Assembly: GCA_949519155.1 (NCBI GenBank)
Contig: CATIQU010000021.1
Span: 38,983-102,982 of the forward strand
From: Polaribacter sp. SA4-10
GTDB taxonomy: Bacteria > Bacteroidota > Bacteroidia > Flavobacteriales > Flavobacteriaceae
Length of the DNA stretch: 64,000 nucleotides
Direction: 5' to 3'
Notes under the pieces: model-generated
What the model saw: the letters and a program-made list of their open reading frames with translations, nothing else
Database searches by the model: none
What the model was told of the DNA's origin: nothing
Part shown: in pieces, positions 44,309-53,511 of the stretch
Layout: every line of letters starts with the position of its first letter
Numbering within the stretch: the stretch's first letter is position 1
Position numbers and translations under genes: made by a program

Positions 44309-45310
44309 TTAATGCAGAATTTTAAATAACAATTCTTTTAATACATCTTCATTGGTTTGATTGGCACCAACTCCTTTACTTTTAATATCTGCATCTCTTA
44401 AGAAAGCAATTACCTGTGCTACTTTTCGCATGGGATAATTCCTACCTGCTAGAAAGTATTCATCAACGAAAAAGGGGTTGACACCCAACATTTTTGAAAC
44501 CGAATTTTTAGATCGATCGTCCAAACTGTGAAAGAGTAACAATTGTGTAAAAAAACTATTAAGCAATGAAATTGTCATTACCAAAGGATTGTTCTTGGGG
44601 TTCTCTGCAAAATAGGCGATAATTCGATTTGCTTTTACCACATTCTTCTCTCCTACCGCTTTTCTTAACTCAAAATTATTATAGTCTTTAGAAATACCAA
44701 TATTTTCTTCAATGTGTGTAGGGCTGATAATTGTACCTTCGGGTAGAATTAGCATTAACTTGTCCAATTCATTTGAAATTTTGCTTAAATTAGTTCCTAA
44801 AAACTCCACCAACATTTGTGCGGCTTTCGGTTCTACTTGATATTTTTTCCCACTTAGAACTCTACGAATCCAATCTGAAACTTGATTTTCATATAACTTC
44901 TTACTTTCGAAAATCAATCCAGATTTTGCAATTACTTTATATAATTTTTTTCGCTTGTCTAATTTTTTGTATTTGTAGTTAAATACTAAAACCGTTGTTG
45001 GCTGTGGGTTTTCTGCATACGAAACTAATTTTTCGATACTTCTACTTAAATCTTGTGCTTCTTTCACAATCAAAACCTGACGCACTGCCATCATCGGATA
45101 GCGTTTGGCAGCACCAACAATATCTTCTATTGTAGCATCTCTACCATACATTACTTGTTGGTTGAATCCTTTTTCAGCTTCATCTAAAACTGTATCTTCA
45201 ATAAAATCAGAAATCTTATCTATGTAATAAGATTCTTCTCCCATTAAAAAATAAATGGGTTTTATATTCCCTTTTTTAATATCGGAAACAATTGTGTTAA
45301 TTTCGTTCAT
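44309..45310 (-). CDS. holA: DNA polymerase III delta subunit HolA
   Basis: 333 residues. Delta opens the beta sliding clamp as part of the clamp loader. Domain I has IYFLMGEESYYIDKI, where the Walker-like loop lacks the Lys of an active P-loop as expected for delta. VLVFNYKYKKLDKRKK and the clamp-contacting region follow, then NELDKLMLI and the C-terminal collar domain with NPFFVDEY and AVLRDADIKSKG-like sequence. Its 5' neighbour is a divergent nuclease-fold gene only 17 bases away. Confidence 0.93.
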   Translation of the reverse strand: MNEINTIVSDIKKGNIKPIYFLMGEESYYIDKISDFIEDTVLDEAEKGFNQQVMYGRDATIEDIVGAAKRYPMMAVRQVLIVKEAQDLSRSIEKLVSYAENPQPTTVLVFNYKYKKLDKRKKLYKVIAKSGLIFESKKLYENQVSDWIRRVLSGKKYQVEPKAAQMLVEFLGTNLSKISNELDKLMLILPEGTIISPTHIEENIGISKDYNNFELRKAVGEKNVVKANRIIAYFAENPKNNPLVMTISLLNSFFTQLLLFHSLDDRSKNSVSKMLGVNPFFVDEYFLAGRNYPMRKVAQVIAFLRDADIKSKGVGANQTNEDVLKELLFKILH

Positions 45311-45327
45311 TTTCTTACTTTTGATTG

Positions 45328-45771
45328 ATGCAAGACCTTAAGCTACCAACCTATAAATTCAAACTCAAAAGTAACGAAAATAAGACGCTTATTTTTGATA
45401 ATTTGAGAAAAAAATATGTGGTATTAACTCCAGAAGAATGGGTACGGCAGCATTATGTTTCATATTTAATTGAAGAAAAAAAATACCCAAGGTCTTTGAT
45501 CGCGGTTGAAAAACAGCTAATCCTCAATAATCGAAAAAAAAGAACTGATATTTTAGTTTTTAATACGGATGGAAATCCAGAAATTATTATTGAATGCAAA
45601 GCCCCAAGTATTAAAATAACACAAGCAACTTTTGATCAGATTGCACGTTATAACTTAAAACTGAAGGCCAATTACTTAATCGTCACGAATGGTTTGGAAC
45701 ATTTTTATTGTAGGATGGATTTTAAAAAAGAAACTTATATTTTCTTAAAAGAAATACCAGACTATAAATAA
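45328..45771 (+). CDS. Stand-alone HsdR N-terminal (type I restriction-like) nuclease-fold protein
   Basis: 147 residues from ATG 45328; the TTG one codon earlier is not needed. The protein is only the HSDR_N domain: VRQHYVSYLIEEKKYP, then RTDILVF and IIIECKAPS. The PD-(D/E)xK nuclease residues are intact as Asp74, Glu89 and Lys91. There is no helicase domain and no hsdM or hsdS nearby, so it is not a type I restriction system. It is divergent from holA, which hints at a DNA-metabolism role, but that is inference. Confidence 0.85.
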   Translation: MQDLKLPTYKFKLKSNENKTLIFDNLRKKYVVLTPEEWVRQHYVSYLIEEKKYPRSLIAVEKQLILNNRKKRTDILVFNTDGNPEIIIECKAPSIKITQATFDQIARYNLKLKANYLIVTNGLEHFYCRMDFKKETYIFLKEIPDYK

Positions 45772-45893
45772 CAAAAAAATCTCGATATCGCATTTCGAAA
45801 ATTGACATTCGAATGTTCAAGAATTAAAAGTGTCGTTTATATATTAATCAAAAATCAGAAAGTAACTAATTTATAATCTGTAAATTCGCAACC

Positions 45894-46892
45894 TTGAAAA
45901 CAGCTTTAGTCATATTAAATTGGAATGGAGAAAAACTGTTAGAACAGTTCTTGCCTTCCATCGTAAATTTCAGTTCCAATGAAGCTGAAATTTATGTTGC
46001 AGATAATGCTTCTACTGATGCGTCTATTGCCTATGTGAAAGAATTCTTTCCGGCCGTAATCATTATTGAAAACACTCTAAATGGAGGGTATGCAAAAGGT
46101 TATAATGATGCACTTCAATCTATTAAAGCTGATATTTATTGCCTTATTAATTCTGATGTAGCTGTGACAAAAAACTGGCTACCTCCTATTTTGGAAGTTT
46201 TTAAAAAGGAAAAAAACACAGCGATTATTCAGCCAAAAATTTTAGATTTTAAAGATCAAAATAAATTTGAATATGCTGGTGCTGGTGGTGGTTTTATAGA
46301 CCTATACGGCTATCCTTACTGTCGAGGACGCATTTTTAATAATTTAGAAGAAGACACCAACCAATTCAATGATGTCACAGAAATTTTCTGGGCATCTGGA
46401 GCTTGTTTCTTTATTCGGTCTGCTGTCTATCATCAATTAAATGGTTTTGATGAAGATTATTTTGCACATCAAGAAGAAATAGATCTTTGTTGGAGAACAC
46501 AAAACATTGGTCACGCCGTTAAATATGTTGGTACATCCACAGTTTATCATGTTGGAGGTGCTACTTTACAAGAAACAAACCCGCATAAGACTTATTTAAA
46601 TTTCAGAAATAGTCTTTTAAATGTAGTGAAAAACGTACCAAAAAAATGGTTTTTATTCGTCGTCTTTTCTCGTTTATTACTAGATGGAATAGCAGGACTC
46701 AAATTTTTAATTGAATTGAGGCCGATTCATACATTTGCCATTTTAAAAGCACATCTTAGTTTTTATAAAAACTTCTTTAAGTTTCTTAGAAAACGAAGGA
46801 AACTTCAAAAAAAAATGAACTATAATTTACACACGAGTGTAGTTTGGCAATATTTTGTATTGGGAAGAAAAAAGCATGAGCAGTTAAAATAA
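45894..46892 (+). CDS. Glycosyltransferase family 2
   Basis: 332 residues starting at TTG 45894, as no ATG precedes the first strand. The GT-A fold is clear: ALVILNWNGEKLLEQFL, VADNASTDASI, NGGYAKGYND, YCLINSDVAV (metal-binding acidic residue), then WASGACFFIRSAV and DEDYFAHQEEIDLCWR. Hydrophobic and basic residues near the C-terminus may dock it to the membrane. The sugar and acceptor are unknown; surface polysaccharide or glycoprotein is likely. A TAAATTCG box a few bases upstream resembles a degenerate -7 element. Confidence 0.92.
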   Translation: MKTALVILNWNGEKLLEQFLPSIVNFSSNEAEIYVADNASTDASIAYVKEFFPAVIIIENTLNGGYAKGYNDALQSIKADIYCLINSDVAVTKNWLPPILEVFKKEKNTAIIQPKILDFKDQNKFEYAGAGGGFIDLYGYPYCRGRIFNNLEEDTNQFNDVTEIFWASGACFFIRSAVYHQLNGFDEDYFAHQEEIDLCWRTQNIGHAVKYVGTSTVYHVGGATLQETNPHKTYLNFRNSLLNVVKNVPKKWFLFVVFSRLLLDGIAGLKFLIELRPIHTFAILKAHLSFYKNFFKFLRKRRKLQKKMNYNLHTSVVWQYFVLGRKKHEQLK

Positions 46893-46926
46893 AAAACACT
46901 CTTTTTTATTCGCATTGCTAAAAAAA

Positions 46927-47547
46927 CTACAGAACATCTAAGCTACCTTTTCCTTCTCTAATAACGGTTGGTTCGACTGTTGTTAAATCTATAATTGTAG
47001 ATGCGAGGTTGCCTCCATACCCACCGTCAATCACAACGTCTACTAGGTGTTGCCATTTCTCAAAAATCAATTCTGGATCAGTTGTGTATTCTAAAACGTC
47101 GTCATCATCTTTGATCGAAGTTGTAATAATTGGATTACCAAGAGTTGCGACCAGGGTTCTAATAATCGAATTGTCTGGAATTCGAATACCAACTGTTTTC
47201 TTCTTTTTAAATGCTTTTGGCAAATTCTGACTTCCCGGAAGAATAAAGGTATAAGGACCTGGCAGCGCTCTTTTCAACAATTTAAATGTAACAGAGTCTA
47301 TTTGTTTTACATAATCAGACAAATGACTTAAACTATTGCAAACAAAAGAAAAATTAGATTTCTCAATCTTAGTTCCTTTTATTTTTGCAATTTTCTCTAT
47401 GGCTTTTATTTTGGTAATATCACATCCTAAACCATAGACAGTATCTGTTGGGTAAATAACCAATCCCCCATTTTGTAAAATTTTCACAACTTTATCAATC
47501 TTCTTTTGATTGGGGTTTTCGTCATATATTTTAATAAACTGCGCCAT
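46927..47547 (-). CDS. L-threonylcarbamoyladenylate synthase (Sua5/YwlC/YrdC type)
   Basis: 206 residues. It forms threonylcarbamoyl-AMP from Thr, bicarbonate and ATP for t6A in tRNA. The YrdC core shows VIYPTDTVYGLG (residues 31-41), KGTKIEKSNFSFVCNSLSHLS, LPGPYTFILPG and the late GNPIITTS and STIIDLT. There is no extended Sua5 C-terminal domain. The product t6A is the substrate of MtaB encoded at 5 kb, so the two act in sequence on tRNA. Confidence 0.93.
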   Translation of the reverse strand: MAQFIKIYDENPNQKKIDKVVKILQNGGLVIYPTDTVYGLGCDITKIKAIEKIAKIKGTKIEKSNFSFVCNSLSHLSDYVKQIDSVTFKLLKRALPGPYTFILPGSQNLPKAFKKKKTVGIRIPDNSIIRTLVATLGNPIITTSIKDDDDVLEYTTDPELIFEKWQHLVDVVIDGGYGGNLASTIIDLTTVEPTVIREGKGSLDVL

Positions 47548-47589
47548 TAGGTAAAAATAACAATAAATTTTAGATAATGAATTACAAAA

Positions 47590-47621
47590 AATAACCTGAT
47601 CGAAAATACGATCAGGTTATT
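47590..47621 (-). terminator. Terminator of the two-component operon
   Basis: A 13-base-pair stem (47590-47602 and 47609-47621) around ACCTGATCG with a six-base AAAATA loop. On the minus strand a T-rich tract follows. It ends the response-regulator transcript and insulates the downstream Sua5-like gene. Confidence 0.85.
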
Positions 47622-47661
47622 TGTTGGGGAAGTTTTTTTTGTTTACTTTATTTTAGGGTTT

Positions 47662-48363
47662 TTAAGATTTTTCTAACAACCTAAACCCCTCTCCGTGAAT
47701 ATTTAAGATTTCAACACCCTCGTCACCCTTTAAATATTTACGCAATTTAGCAATATAAACGTCCATGCTTCTCGATGTAAAGTAATTATCATCTCTCCAA
47801 ATTTTTGTCAAAGCCAATTCTCTTGGCATTAAATCATTTTTATGAATGGCTAACATTCTTAATAATTTACTTTCTTTTGGTGATAGTTTTTGTGGTTCTC
47901 CTTTTTCACCAATTGACAAATGACGTAGCTTAGAGTTAAAGAAAAATTGCCCAATTACAAATTCAAATTGTTCTGAATCTGACGTTTTACCTGAATCTTT
48001 TCTCTGTAAGATTGCTTTAATTTTATACAATAATACTTCAGAATCAAAGGGTTTGTTTAAATAATCGTCTGCACCAACAGAATACCCTTTTAAAACATCT
48101 TCTTTTAATGTTTTTGCCGTTAAGAAAATGATTGGCACTTCCTTGTCGGTTGCTCGAATGTCTTGTGCTAAAGAGAAACCGTCTTTTCGGGGCATCATTA
48201 CATCTAAAATACACAAGTCGTACGAATTGTTTTTAAACATAATTAAACCCTCTATTCCGTCTTTAGCATGTGTTACATGATAATCATTTAACCCTAGATA
48301 ATCTTTTAAAACGATTCCAAAATTTGGATCGTCTTCAACTAATAAAATTTTTTTACTTCCCAT
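47662..48363 (-). CDS. OmpR-family response regulator
   Basis: 233 residues. The receiver domain has DD at residues 11-12, phosphorylated Asp54 (CILDVMMP), Thr in IFLTAKT and Lys in LNKPF. The winged-helix DNA-binding domain (about 135-230) shows LSPKESKLLRML and YIAKLRKYLKGDEGVEILNIHGEGFRL. Its kinase is the gene ten bases upstream. It matches the RprY-like regulator conserved in Bacteroidota by content and context, though targets are not readable here. Confidence 0.94.
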   Translation of the reverse strand: MGSKKILLVEDDPNFGIVLKDYLGLNDYHVTHAKDGIEGLIMFKNNSYDLCILDVMMPRKDGFSLAQDIRATDKEVPIIFLTAKTLKEDVLKGYSVGADDYLNKPFDSEVLLYKIKAILQRKDSGKTSDSEQFEFVIGQFFFNSKLRHLSIGEKGEPQKLSPKESKLLRMLAIHKNDLMPRELALTKIWRDDNYFTSRSMDVYIAKLRKYLKGDEGVEILNIHGEGFRLLEKS

Positions 48364-48373
48364 GATTTTTATT

Positions 48374-49939
48374 TTAAATTATTGGTAATTTCACTGTAAA
48401 TATGCTTCCTTTTCCTTTTTCACTTTCGACAAAAACAGTTCCATGATGTTTTTCAACAATTCCTTTAACATACGCGAGTCCTAAACCGTGACCTTTCACA
48501 TTATGAATATTGCCACGTTCTTCTCTATAGAATTTTTGAAAAACGTTTTTCTGAACACCCTTGCTCATTCCTATTCCTTCATCTTTCACTCTAAAAACAA
48601 AATATTTATTGGTACTTTCTGAGTGCACTTCAATATTTGGAGGGCCTTCAGAATATTTTATTGCATTTTCTAAAATATTAACAAACACATTTGTCAAATG
48701 AAATTGATTAGCAGATATCTCTGACGTTAACGCTTTAAAATGGGTGCTTATTATGCCTTTTCGATCTTGAATAAGCAAACTGATATGCGTAATGGCATCT
48801 TCTATGATATCATGACCATCAATAATCTCTTTATGAATTTCCAGTTGATCCTTTTGCAATCTAGAAATTCTTAAGACATTCTCTACCTGAGCATGCATTC
48901 GTTTATTTTCATCACGAATCATTTGTACATACCGTAAGACTTTGTCGGTATCATTAAGAATTTTAGGATTTTTAATTGAATCTAACGCTAAATTAATTGT
49001 TGCAATTGGAGTTTTAAATTCATGGGTCATATTATTAATAAAATCTGTTTTTATTTCAGAGATTTTTTTCTGCCTCATTAATTGGTAGAGAGAACTAGAA
49101 AAAGCAATTATTATGATAAATATAAAGAACAAAGACAGTAGTAAAACGTTTGTAATTCCAGATAAAATAAGTTTGTTTCTTGTTGGAAAAGTAATGAAGA
49201 GTTTATAATAACCGCCTGTTCCATTCTTTAAAAGAGGATACCCTTGGTTACCATTTGTATTTACAGTATAATAACCCGATTTTAAAGGAGTAGCTAGTCC
49301 ATCATTATTATAAACACCATACTTATAATCAATCGAAACATTTCTTTTAATCAACTCTTCACTTAAGGTTTCATTTAGCTCACGGTTAGAAATTCTTTCG
49401 GTAATTGGCAAACTGTCTCGAATCTCTTTTAAAGCTGAAATAATACTTCTCTTTTCTTCATCTTTATTTCGAGAGGAATATGAATATCGTTCTTCACTTT
49501 TAGAACCATATAAATCACCTTCTTTTTTAATAGAGATGGTTCTGAAAAAGTCTTTTTTAGTAGTAATCCTTTTTATTAAAATAGAATCATTGTCAAGGAA
49601 ATAGGTTGGTATTTTAAAATTCTCTTCTAAAATAGTGGTTCCTATTGAAAAGCGTTGCCTTCTAGTTTTGTCATATTGTTGAATTAATATGTTTTTTACC
49701 ATTGCTTTGTCTGCCAACTCAATGTCTTCTAAAACGCCTTTATGCCTTTGATAGAGTTTGTCATTTTCACTCACCTTAATAATCTCTGCAGTGGCAACAA
49801 GTGCTTTAAAAACATCTTTATTAAATTGGGCTTTCTTACTTTCTAGGGCATTATTTATCCAATATACTTGAACAGCAATAATACCAACAAGCGAAATACT
49901 CATCAGAAAAACAATTAAAACAAACATTTTCTTAGACAT
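48374..49939 (-). CDS. Membrane sensor histidine kinase
   Basis: 521 residues. Helix 1 (about 5-28) and helix 2 (about 257-281) bracket a periplasmic sensor domain of about 225 residues without a named fold; no HAMP domain follows, only a short linker. The phosphorylated His306 is in NMTHEFKTPIATI, the ATP-binding N box is VNILENAIKYS, and the G boxes are KDEGIGMS and GHGLGLAYVKGI. It pairs with the following response regulator. A -7 box TAAATTTG (49944-49951, minus) lies only four bases before the ATG, so the mRNA may be leaderless. Confidence 0.93.
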   Translation of the reverse strand: MSKKMFVLIVFLMSISLVGIIAVQVYWINNALESKKAQFNKDVFKALVATAEIIKVSENDKLYQRHKGVLEDIELADKAMVKNILIQQYDKTRRQRFSIGTTILEENFKIPTYFLDNDSILIKRITTKKDFFRTISIKKEGDLYGSKSEERYSYSSRNKDEEKRSIISALKEIRDSLPITERISNRELNETLSEELIKRNVSIDYKYGVYNNDGLATPLKSGYYTVNTNGNQGYPLLKNGTGGYYKLFITFPTRNKLILSGITNVLLLSLFFIFIIIIAFSSSLYQLMRQKKISEIKTDFINNMTHEFKTPIATINLALDSIKNPKILNDTDKVLRYVQMIRDENKRMHAQVENVLRISRLQKDQLEIHKEIIDGHDIIEDAITHISLLIQDRKGIISTHFKALTSEISANQFHLTNVFVNILENAIKYSEGPPNIEVHSESTNKYFVFRVKDEGIGMSKGVQKNVFQKFYREERGNIHNVKGHGLGLAYVKGIVEKHHGTVFVESEKGKGSIFTVKLPII

Positions 49940-50060
49940 AAATCAAATTTAGTTTAATAAAAATTACTTGTTGTTGTTTTTAACTATTATTAACATAAAA
50001 AACGTATTTTTAAGAGTATTTTAATAAAAAACAGAGATAATCAGAAAAATAACTGGTGTT

Positions 50061-50639
50061 TTATGTTAAAAAATTATGAATTCTACGAATCGTCTCTTTT
50101 GTATAATTCAATGAATTATTCTCAATTACATAGTGAGATTGTAGCATTTTCTTTTCATCTGAAAACTGATTTTTCATTCGATCCAAAACAGCTTCTCTTG
50201 TCATTGTATCTCTTTTAATTATTCTAGAGACCCGCTCTTCAAGTAATGAGTAAACGGTAATCACACAGTCACAAAATCGATCGTTTTTTGTTTCAAATAA
50301 AATTGCGTTTTCATATAAAATATAAGCTTTATCCTTATTTTTATACACAAATTTTTTAAAATGAATAGCTACTTCTGGATGAACAATTGCATTGAGTACT
50401 TGAAGATGTTTCGTATCATTAAAAACAATTTTTGCGATAAATGCACGATTTAATTTTTGATTAATAAAAGCTTCCTCACCAAACGCATTTATGAGCTTCT
50501 CTCTAATAATCTGTGAATTGTTCATTAATTTCTTAGCTTCAACGTCAGCAATGTAGACCGCAACGTTTTTAAACTCTTTAAAGTAATTCAAAACAGTCGT
50601 TTTACCGCTACCAATACCACCTGTAAGGCCTACAATCAT
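50061..50639 (-). CDS. coaE: Dephospho-CoA kinase CoaE
   Basis: 192 residues; the last step of coenzyme A synthesis. The P-loop GLTGGIGSGKT is at 4-14, with VYIADVEAKKLMN and the later VITVYSLLEERVSRIIKRD in place. Length fits the family. Its ATG is just one base after the stop of the YbbR-like gene, so the two form one operon. Confidence 0.95.
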   Translation of the reverse strand: MIVGLTGGIGSGKTTVLNYFKEFKNVAVYIADVEAKKLMNNSQIIREKLINAFGEEAFINQKLNRAFIAKIVFNDTKHLQVLNAIVHPEVAIHFKKFVYKNKDKAYILYENAILFETKNDRFCDCVITVYSLLEERVSRIIKRDTMTREAVLDRMKNQFSDEKKMLQSHYVIENNSLNYTKETIRRIHNFLT

Positions 50640-50640
50640 A

Positions 50641-51579
50641 TTATTTCTGAATTAAATATTCTACTTTATTAGGAATAACTTTCACATTCTTAACAAAATT
50701 TGGTTTCGAAATAATTTTAGGAATCAAATAAGAAAAACCATTTATTTCTGAAACACGATAATCACAAATAACAGTGAATGCGCTTTCTTTTACTTGATTA
50801 AATCTTGGTAAATCCACTTTATAAACAACTTTTACTTCTTTTGGAAAAGTGGTGATATTTACATTATCAGGAAGGTTTTTAACGGTGAATGGGATCGAAA
50901 AACTACCTTCAGTATATTTTTCTACAAATCCGTTTACAACAACTTCATTATTATTGTAGTTGACATTTTTGAGGTTTTCAGAAACTAGAAGTGGGACTTT
51001 TTCTGAGAAATTAACGCTTACATTCTCTAGAAAAAGAGGAGCGAAAGTTAAACTTTCAATCTCTTTTATTTGATTTTCAGGACCCGTAACCAAAATAGTG
51101 TCTGGTTTAATCTCTATTGGCTTTAAAGCATCGAAACCGATATGATAATCGATTTTCAAATTGGAGATAACGGGGACTTTTTTAGAAACTAAGTTCCCAA
51201 TTTCTAAATAGACGGTATCCTTCAAAAAACCCTCTAATAATAGTCCAGAAACCAATTGTTTTTGGATGTGCATTTTTTGATTGGATACTAAAAAGAAATA
51301 TTTTTCTTTTTCTTTTTTTGACAGTTTATTCGTTTTCAGCTGTACACTATGGTTAAAAAATCGTGTAGAGAGCAACTTAAAACCTGTTCCTTTTGCTATT
51401 ATTTGGATTTCTTCTTTTGGAGCTATTTTAAGCAACTGGTTTTGAGGAAGTTTCTCGTACGATACATTCAGAGAAACCTGTGCAACGTATTCTTTTGAGA
51501 GCGTAATAAGCAACCAAATTAGTAAAGACAGTGTCAGAAATACAAAAAAGGTTTTGGGAATGTTTTTAGTGAATTTCAA
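50641..51579 (-). CDS. YbbR-like domain protein (CdaR-like)
   Basis: 312 residues. One N-terminal membrane helix (FFVFLTLSLLIWLLI) is followed by an extracytoplasmic part containing YbbR-type beta domains, seen in the repeated pattern VTGPENQIKEIESL and FTVKNLPDNVNITTFPKEVKVVY. In Firmicutes the related CdaR controls diadenylate cyclase, but no cyclase gene is next door and that role is not claimed. It is encoded between yajC and coaE, an arrangement I associate with flavobacteria. Confidence 0.85.
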   Translation of the reverse strand: MKFTKNIPKTFFVFLTLSLLIWLLITLSKEYVAQVSLNVSYEKLPQNQLLKIAPKEEIQIIAKGTGFKLLSTRFFNHSVQLKTNKLSKKEKEKYFFLVSNQKMHIQKQLVSGLLLEGFLKDTVYLEIGNLVSKKVPVISNLKIDYHIGFDALKPIEIKPDTILVTGPENQIKEIESLTFAPLFLENVSVNFSEKVPLLVSENLKNVNYNNNEVVVNGFVEKYTEGSFSIPFTVKNLPDNVNITTFPKEVKVVYKVDLPRFNQVKESAFTVICDYRVSEINGFSYLIPKIISKPNFVKNVKVIPNKVEYLIQK

Positions 51580-51623
51580 AAGTGTTTATTTTTAATGCAA
51601 TTTACGCAAAAACTAGGTACAAA

Positions 51624-51648
51624 AAAAGTGAGCAAATTGCTCACTTTT
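51624..51648 (-). terminator. Terminator between yajC and the ybbR-like gene
   Basis: The stem AAAAGTGAGC / GCTCACTTTT (51624-51633 and 51639-51648) has an AAATT loop. On the minus strand it is followed by a T-run. It ends the nusB-side transcript after yajC. Confidence 0.85.
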
Positions 51649-51666
51649 AAATTGTGTGTGAAAAAA

Positions 51667-51987
51667 TTATTTTTTTTCTTTTGGCAAATACTTCTTACTC
51701 AATTCCATAGAAATTGCAGAACGTTCAAATTTAATTTTTCCTGCTCCAGTTTCAATTGTTACGGTATTATCAGTATCATTTACATCAACAATCTTTCCAT
51801 GAATCCCGCTAGAAGTAATCACTTTTGTTCCTTTACCCATCTCTTGTTGAAAGGTTTTCTCCTTTTTCTGGCGATTCATTTGTGGTCGAATCATAAAGAA
51901 ATAAAGGACTACTATCATTGCTAAGAAAGGCAACATACTCATTAAACCACCAGCAGCATCTGCTTGTAAAAAAATTACTTGAAACAT
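51667..51987 (-). CDS. yajC: Preprotein translocase subunit YajC
   Basis: 106 residues with one membrane helix (MLPFLAMIVVLYFFMIRPQ), followed by the cytoplasmic YajC domain with KKEKTFQQEMGKGTKVITSSGIHGKIVDV. YajC associates with SecDF-YidC. secDF is not adjacent here. It starts four bases after the stop of the DUF1573 gene. Confidence 0.95.
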   Translation of the reverse strand: MFQVIFLQADAAGGLMSMLPFLAMIVVLYFFMIRPQMNRQKKEKTFQQEMGKGTKVITSSGIHGKIVDVNDTDNTVTIETGAGKIKFERSAISMELSKKYLPKEKK

Positions 51988-51991
51988 ATAT

Positions 51992-52456
51992 TTAGTTTTT
52001 AATTGTTGGTATTACCATTCCAGATAACTTCAATACTTCTTTACCTACTGCTGTATTAGTAGATAAAGTGATACTTTTTGATTGTCTGTTTGGTTTTCCT
52101 TTTGTATTAAATTTCACTGCAATATCTGCTGTTTCACCTGGCTTAATCGCTTCTCTAGGCCAAACTGGTACAGTGCATCCACAGGTTGCTTGTGCGTTGG
52201 TAATGATTAAATCTGTTTTTCCAGAATTTGTTACCTTATAAATGGTTGAAACAATGTCTCCTTCATTTACAGTTCCAAAATCATATTCGGATTTGTCGAA
52301 GGTAATACTTGCAGCTCCTTTATTAATTTCTGCATCTCTTTTCTTCGCAACTTCTAAATTAGTTACATCTATTTTTGATGCGGCTTTAGTATTATCACAT
52401 GAAGTAAAAATACTTACTGTAATAATGAAAGCGAATAAAATTGTTATTTTTTTCAT
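51992..52456 (-). CDS. DUF1573 lipoprotein
   Basis: 154 residues with a lipoprotein signal (IFTSC, Cys20). The DUF1573 Ig-like domain is clear: FDKSEYDFGTVNEGD, the ATCGCTVPVWPREAIKPGETADI core with two cysteines, and KFNTKGKPNRQSKSI. The family is common in Bacteroidota envelopes and its function is not established. It is placed between nusB and yajC. Confidence 0.92.
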   Translation of the reverse strand: MKKITILFAFIITVSIFTSCDNTKAASKIDVTNLEVAKKRDAEINKGAASITFDKSEYDFGTVNEGDIVSTIYKVTNSGKTDLIITNAQATCGCTVPVWPREAIKPGETADIAVKFNTKGKPNRQSKSITLSTNTAVGKEVLKLSGMVIPTIKN

Positions 52457-52496
52457 TTGGGATCTGTTATTTTGTAAAAATAAGAAAAAAATGAGA

Positions 52497-53435
52497 TTAT
52501 AATAATCCTCTTCCTATTTTATTTATTTTCTTTTCTTTTGCGTATTCTTTTGAAAGCTTGTCTAAAACTCCATTAATAAAATAACTGCTTTTTTCTGTAG
52601 AATAGTCTTTGGCAATTTCTATAAACTCATTAATAGTGACTTTCGTCGGTATGGATGGGAAATTTAAAAATTCCGTAATGGCCATTTTAATCAAGATCAT
52701 GTCAATGTCTGCAATTCGATCAGCTTCCCAGTTAGGCGTCTGATCTGCAATATCTTGATCATAATCTTGGTGTTTTAAAACCGTTTTCCTAAACAAGTCT
52801 GAAACAAACTGCTTGTCATCATTGTCTTTATAGAGACTGTCTAAAACAAATGTTTTACCTTCTTTTTGTTTGGATAAGGATTTTACAATCCAAGTGTTTA
52901 CAAAAGGAATATCGTCTACCCATGAAATCATTTTATCTTCAAAATAATCTGCTAACTTTTCATTTGGCGCAATTATTTCCTTAAAAAAGTCGATTACAAA
53001 ACTCTTATCTACTTTAAAAGAAGCTTCTTCGATGTTTAAATAATCTTTGTAAAGTGTGCTTTTTTGTAATTCGTCAAATACAATTTTAATATACTCTGTA
53101 TCTAAAGACCAATGATCTATTTTATTCAATTCAACATATCCTTCTAAACTAATGCTTTCTTCTAAAACGCTAATTAGTTGGTTATTGATAAATTTAGTGT
53201 TGGGTTTTAATTCTTCTTTTGTTGCAAGAATTTTCTTTTTTGATAATTCAATTTTTTTTGCTGCTAGCTTTTTAACTTCAACAATCAGTTGAATATTTAA
53301 AACATATAAATCAAACATTTTAAGAATGCTATGTTTTAAAAATTTTTCTTCTTTAATGACGTCGTCATTTAAAGATTGTTGCATAGCATACACAGACTGC
53401 ATTACTTTTACGCGAATATGTCTTCTGTTGATCAT
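52497..53435 (-). CDS. nusB: Transcription antitermination factor NusB
   Basis: 312 residues, long relative to the 140 of E. coli NusB because of an N-terminal extension that mimics the fold. The C-terminal NusB domain is readable from ELVFRKTVLKHQDYDQ-like sequence through ADIDMILIKMAITEFLNFPSIPTKVTINEFIEIAKDYST and NGVLDKLS. NusB with NusE binds boxA RNA to suppress termination in rRNA operons. The large form is normal for Bacteroidota. Confidence 0.93.
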   Translation of the reverse strand: MINRRHIRVKVMQSVYAMQQSLNDDVIKEEKFLKHSILKMFDLYVLNIQLIVEVKKLAAKKIELSKKKILATKEELKPNTKFINNQLISVLEESISLEGYVELNKIDHWSLDTEYIKIVFDELQKSTLYKDYLNIEEASFKVDKSFVIDFFKEIIAPNEKLADYFEDKMISWVDDIPFVNTWIVKSLSKQKEGKTFVLDSLYKDNDDKQFVSDLFRKTVLKHQDYDQDIADQTPNWEADRIADIDMILIKMAITEFLNFPSIPTKVTINEFIEIAKDYSTEKSSYFINGVLDKLSKEYAKEKKINKIGRGLL

Positions 53436-53511
53436 TGAAAGAACGTATTTAAAAAGGCGGGGTAGATTTATTTCTATCGCGCAGCAAAAGTAGTCTTATT
53501 TATTTTTTTTC

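Noticed and set aside
45325..45771. Type I restriction-modification locus
   Set aside because: Only the N-terminal nuclease domain is encoded; there is no helicase, methylase or specificity gene near it.
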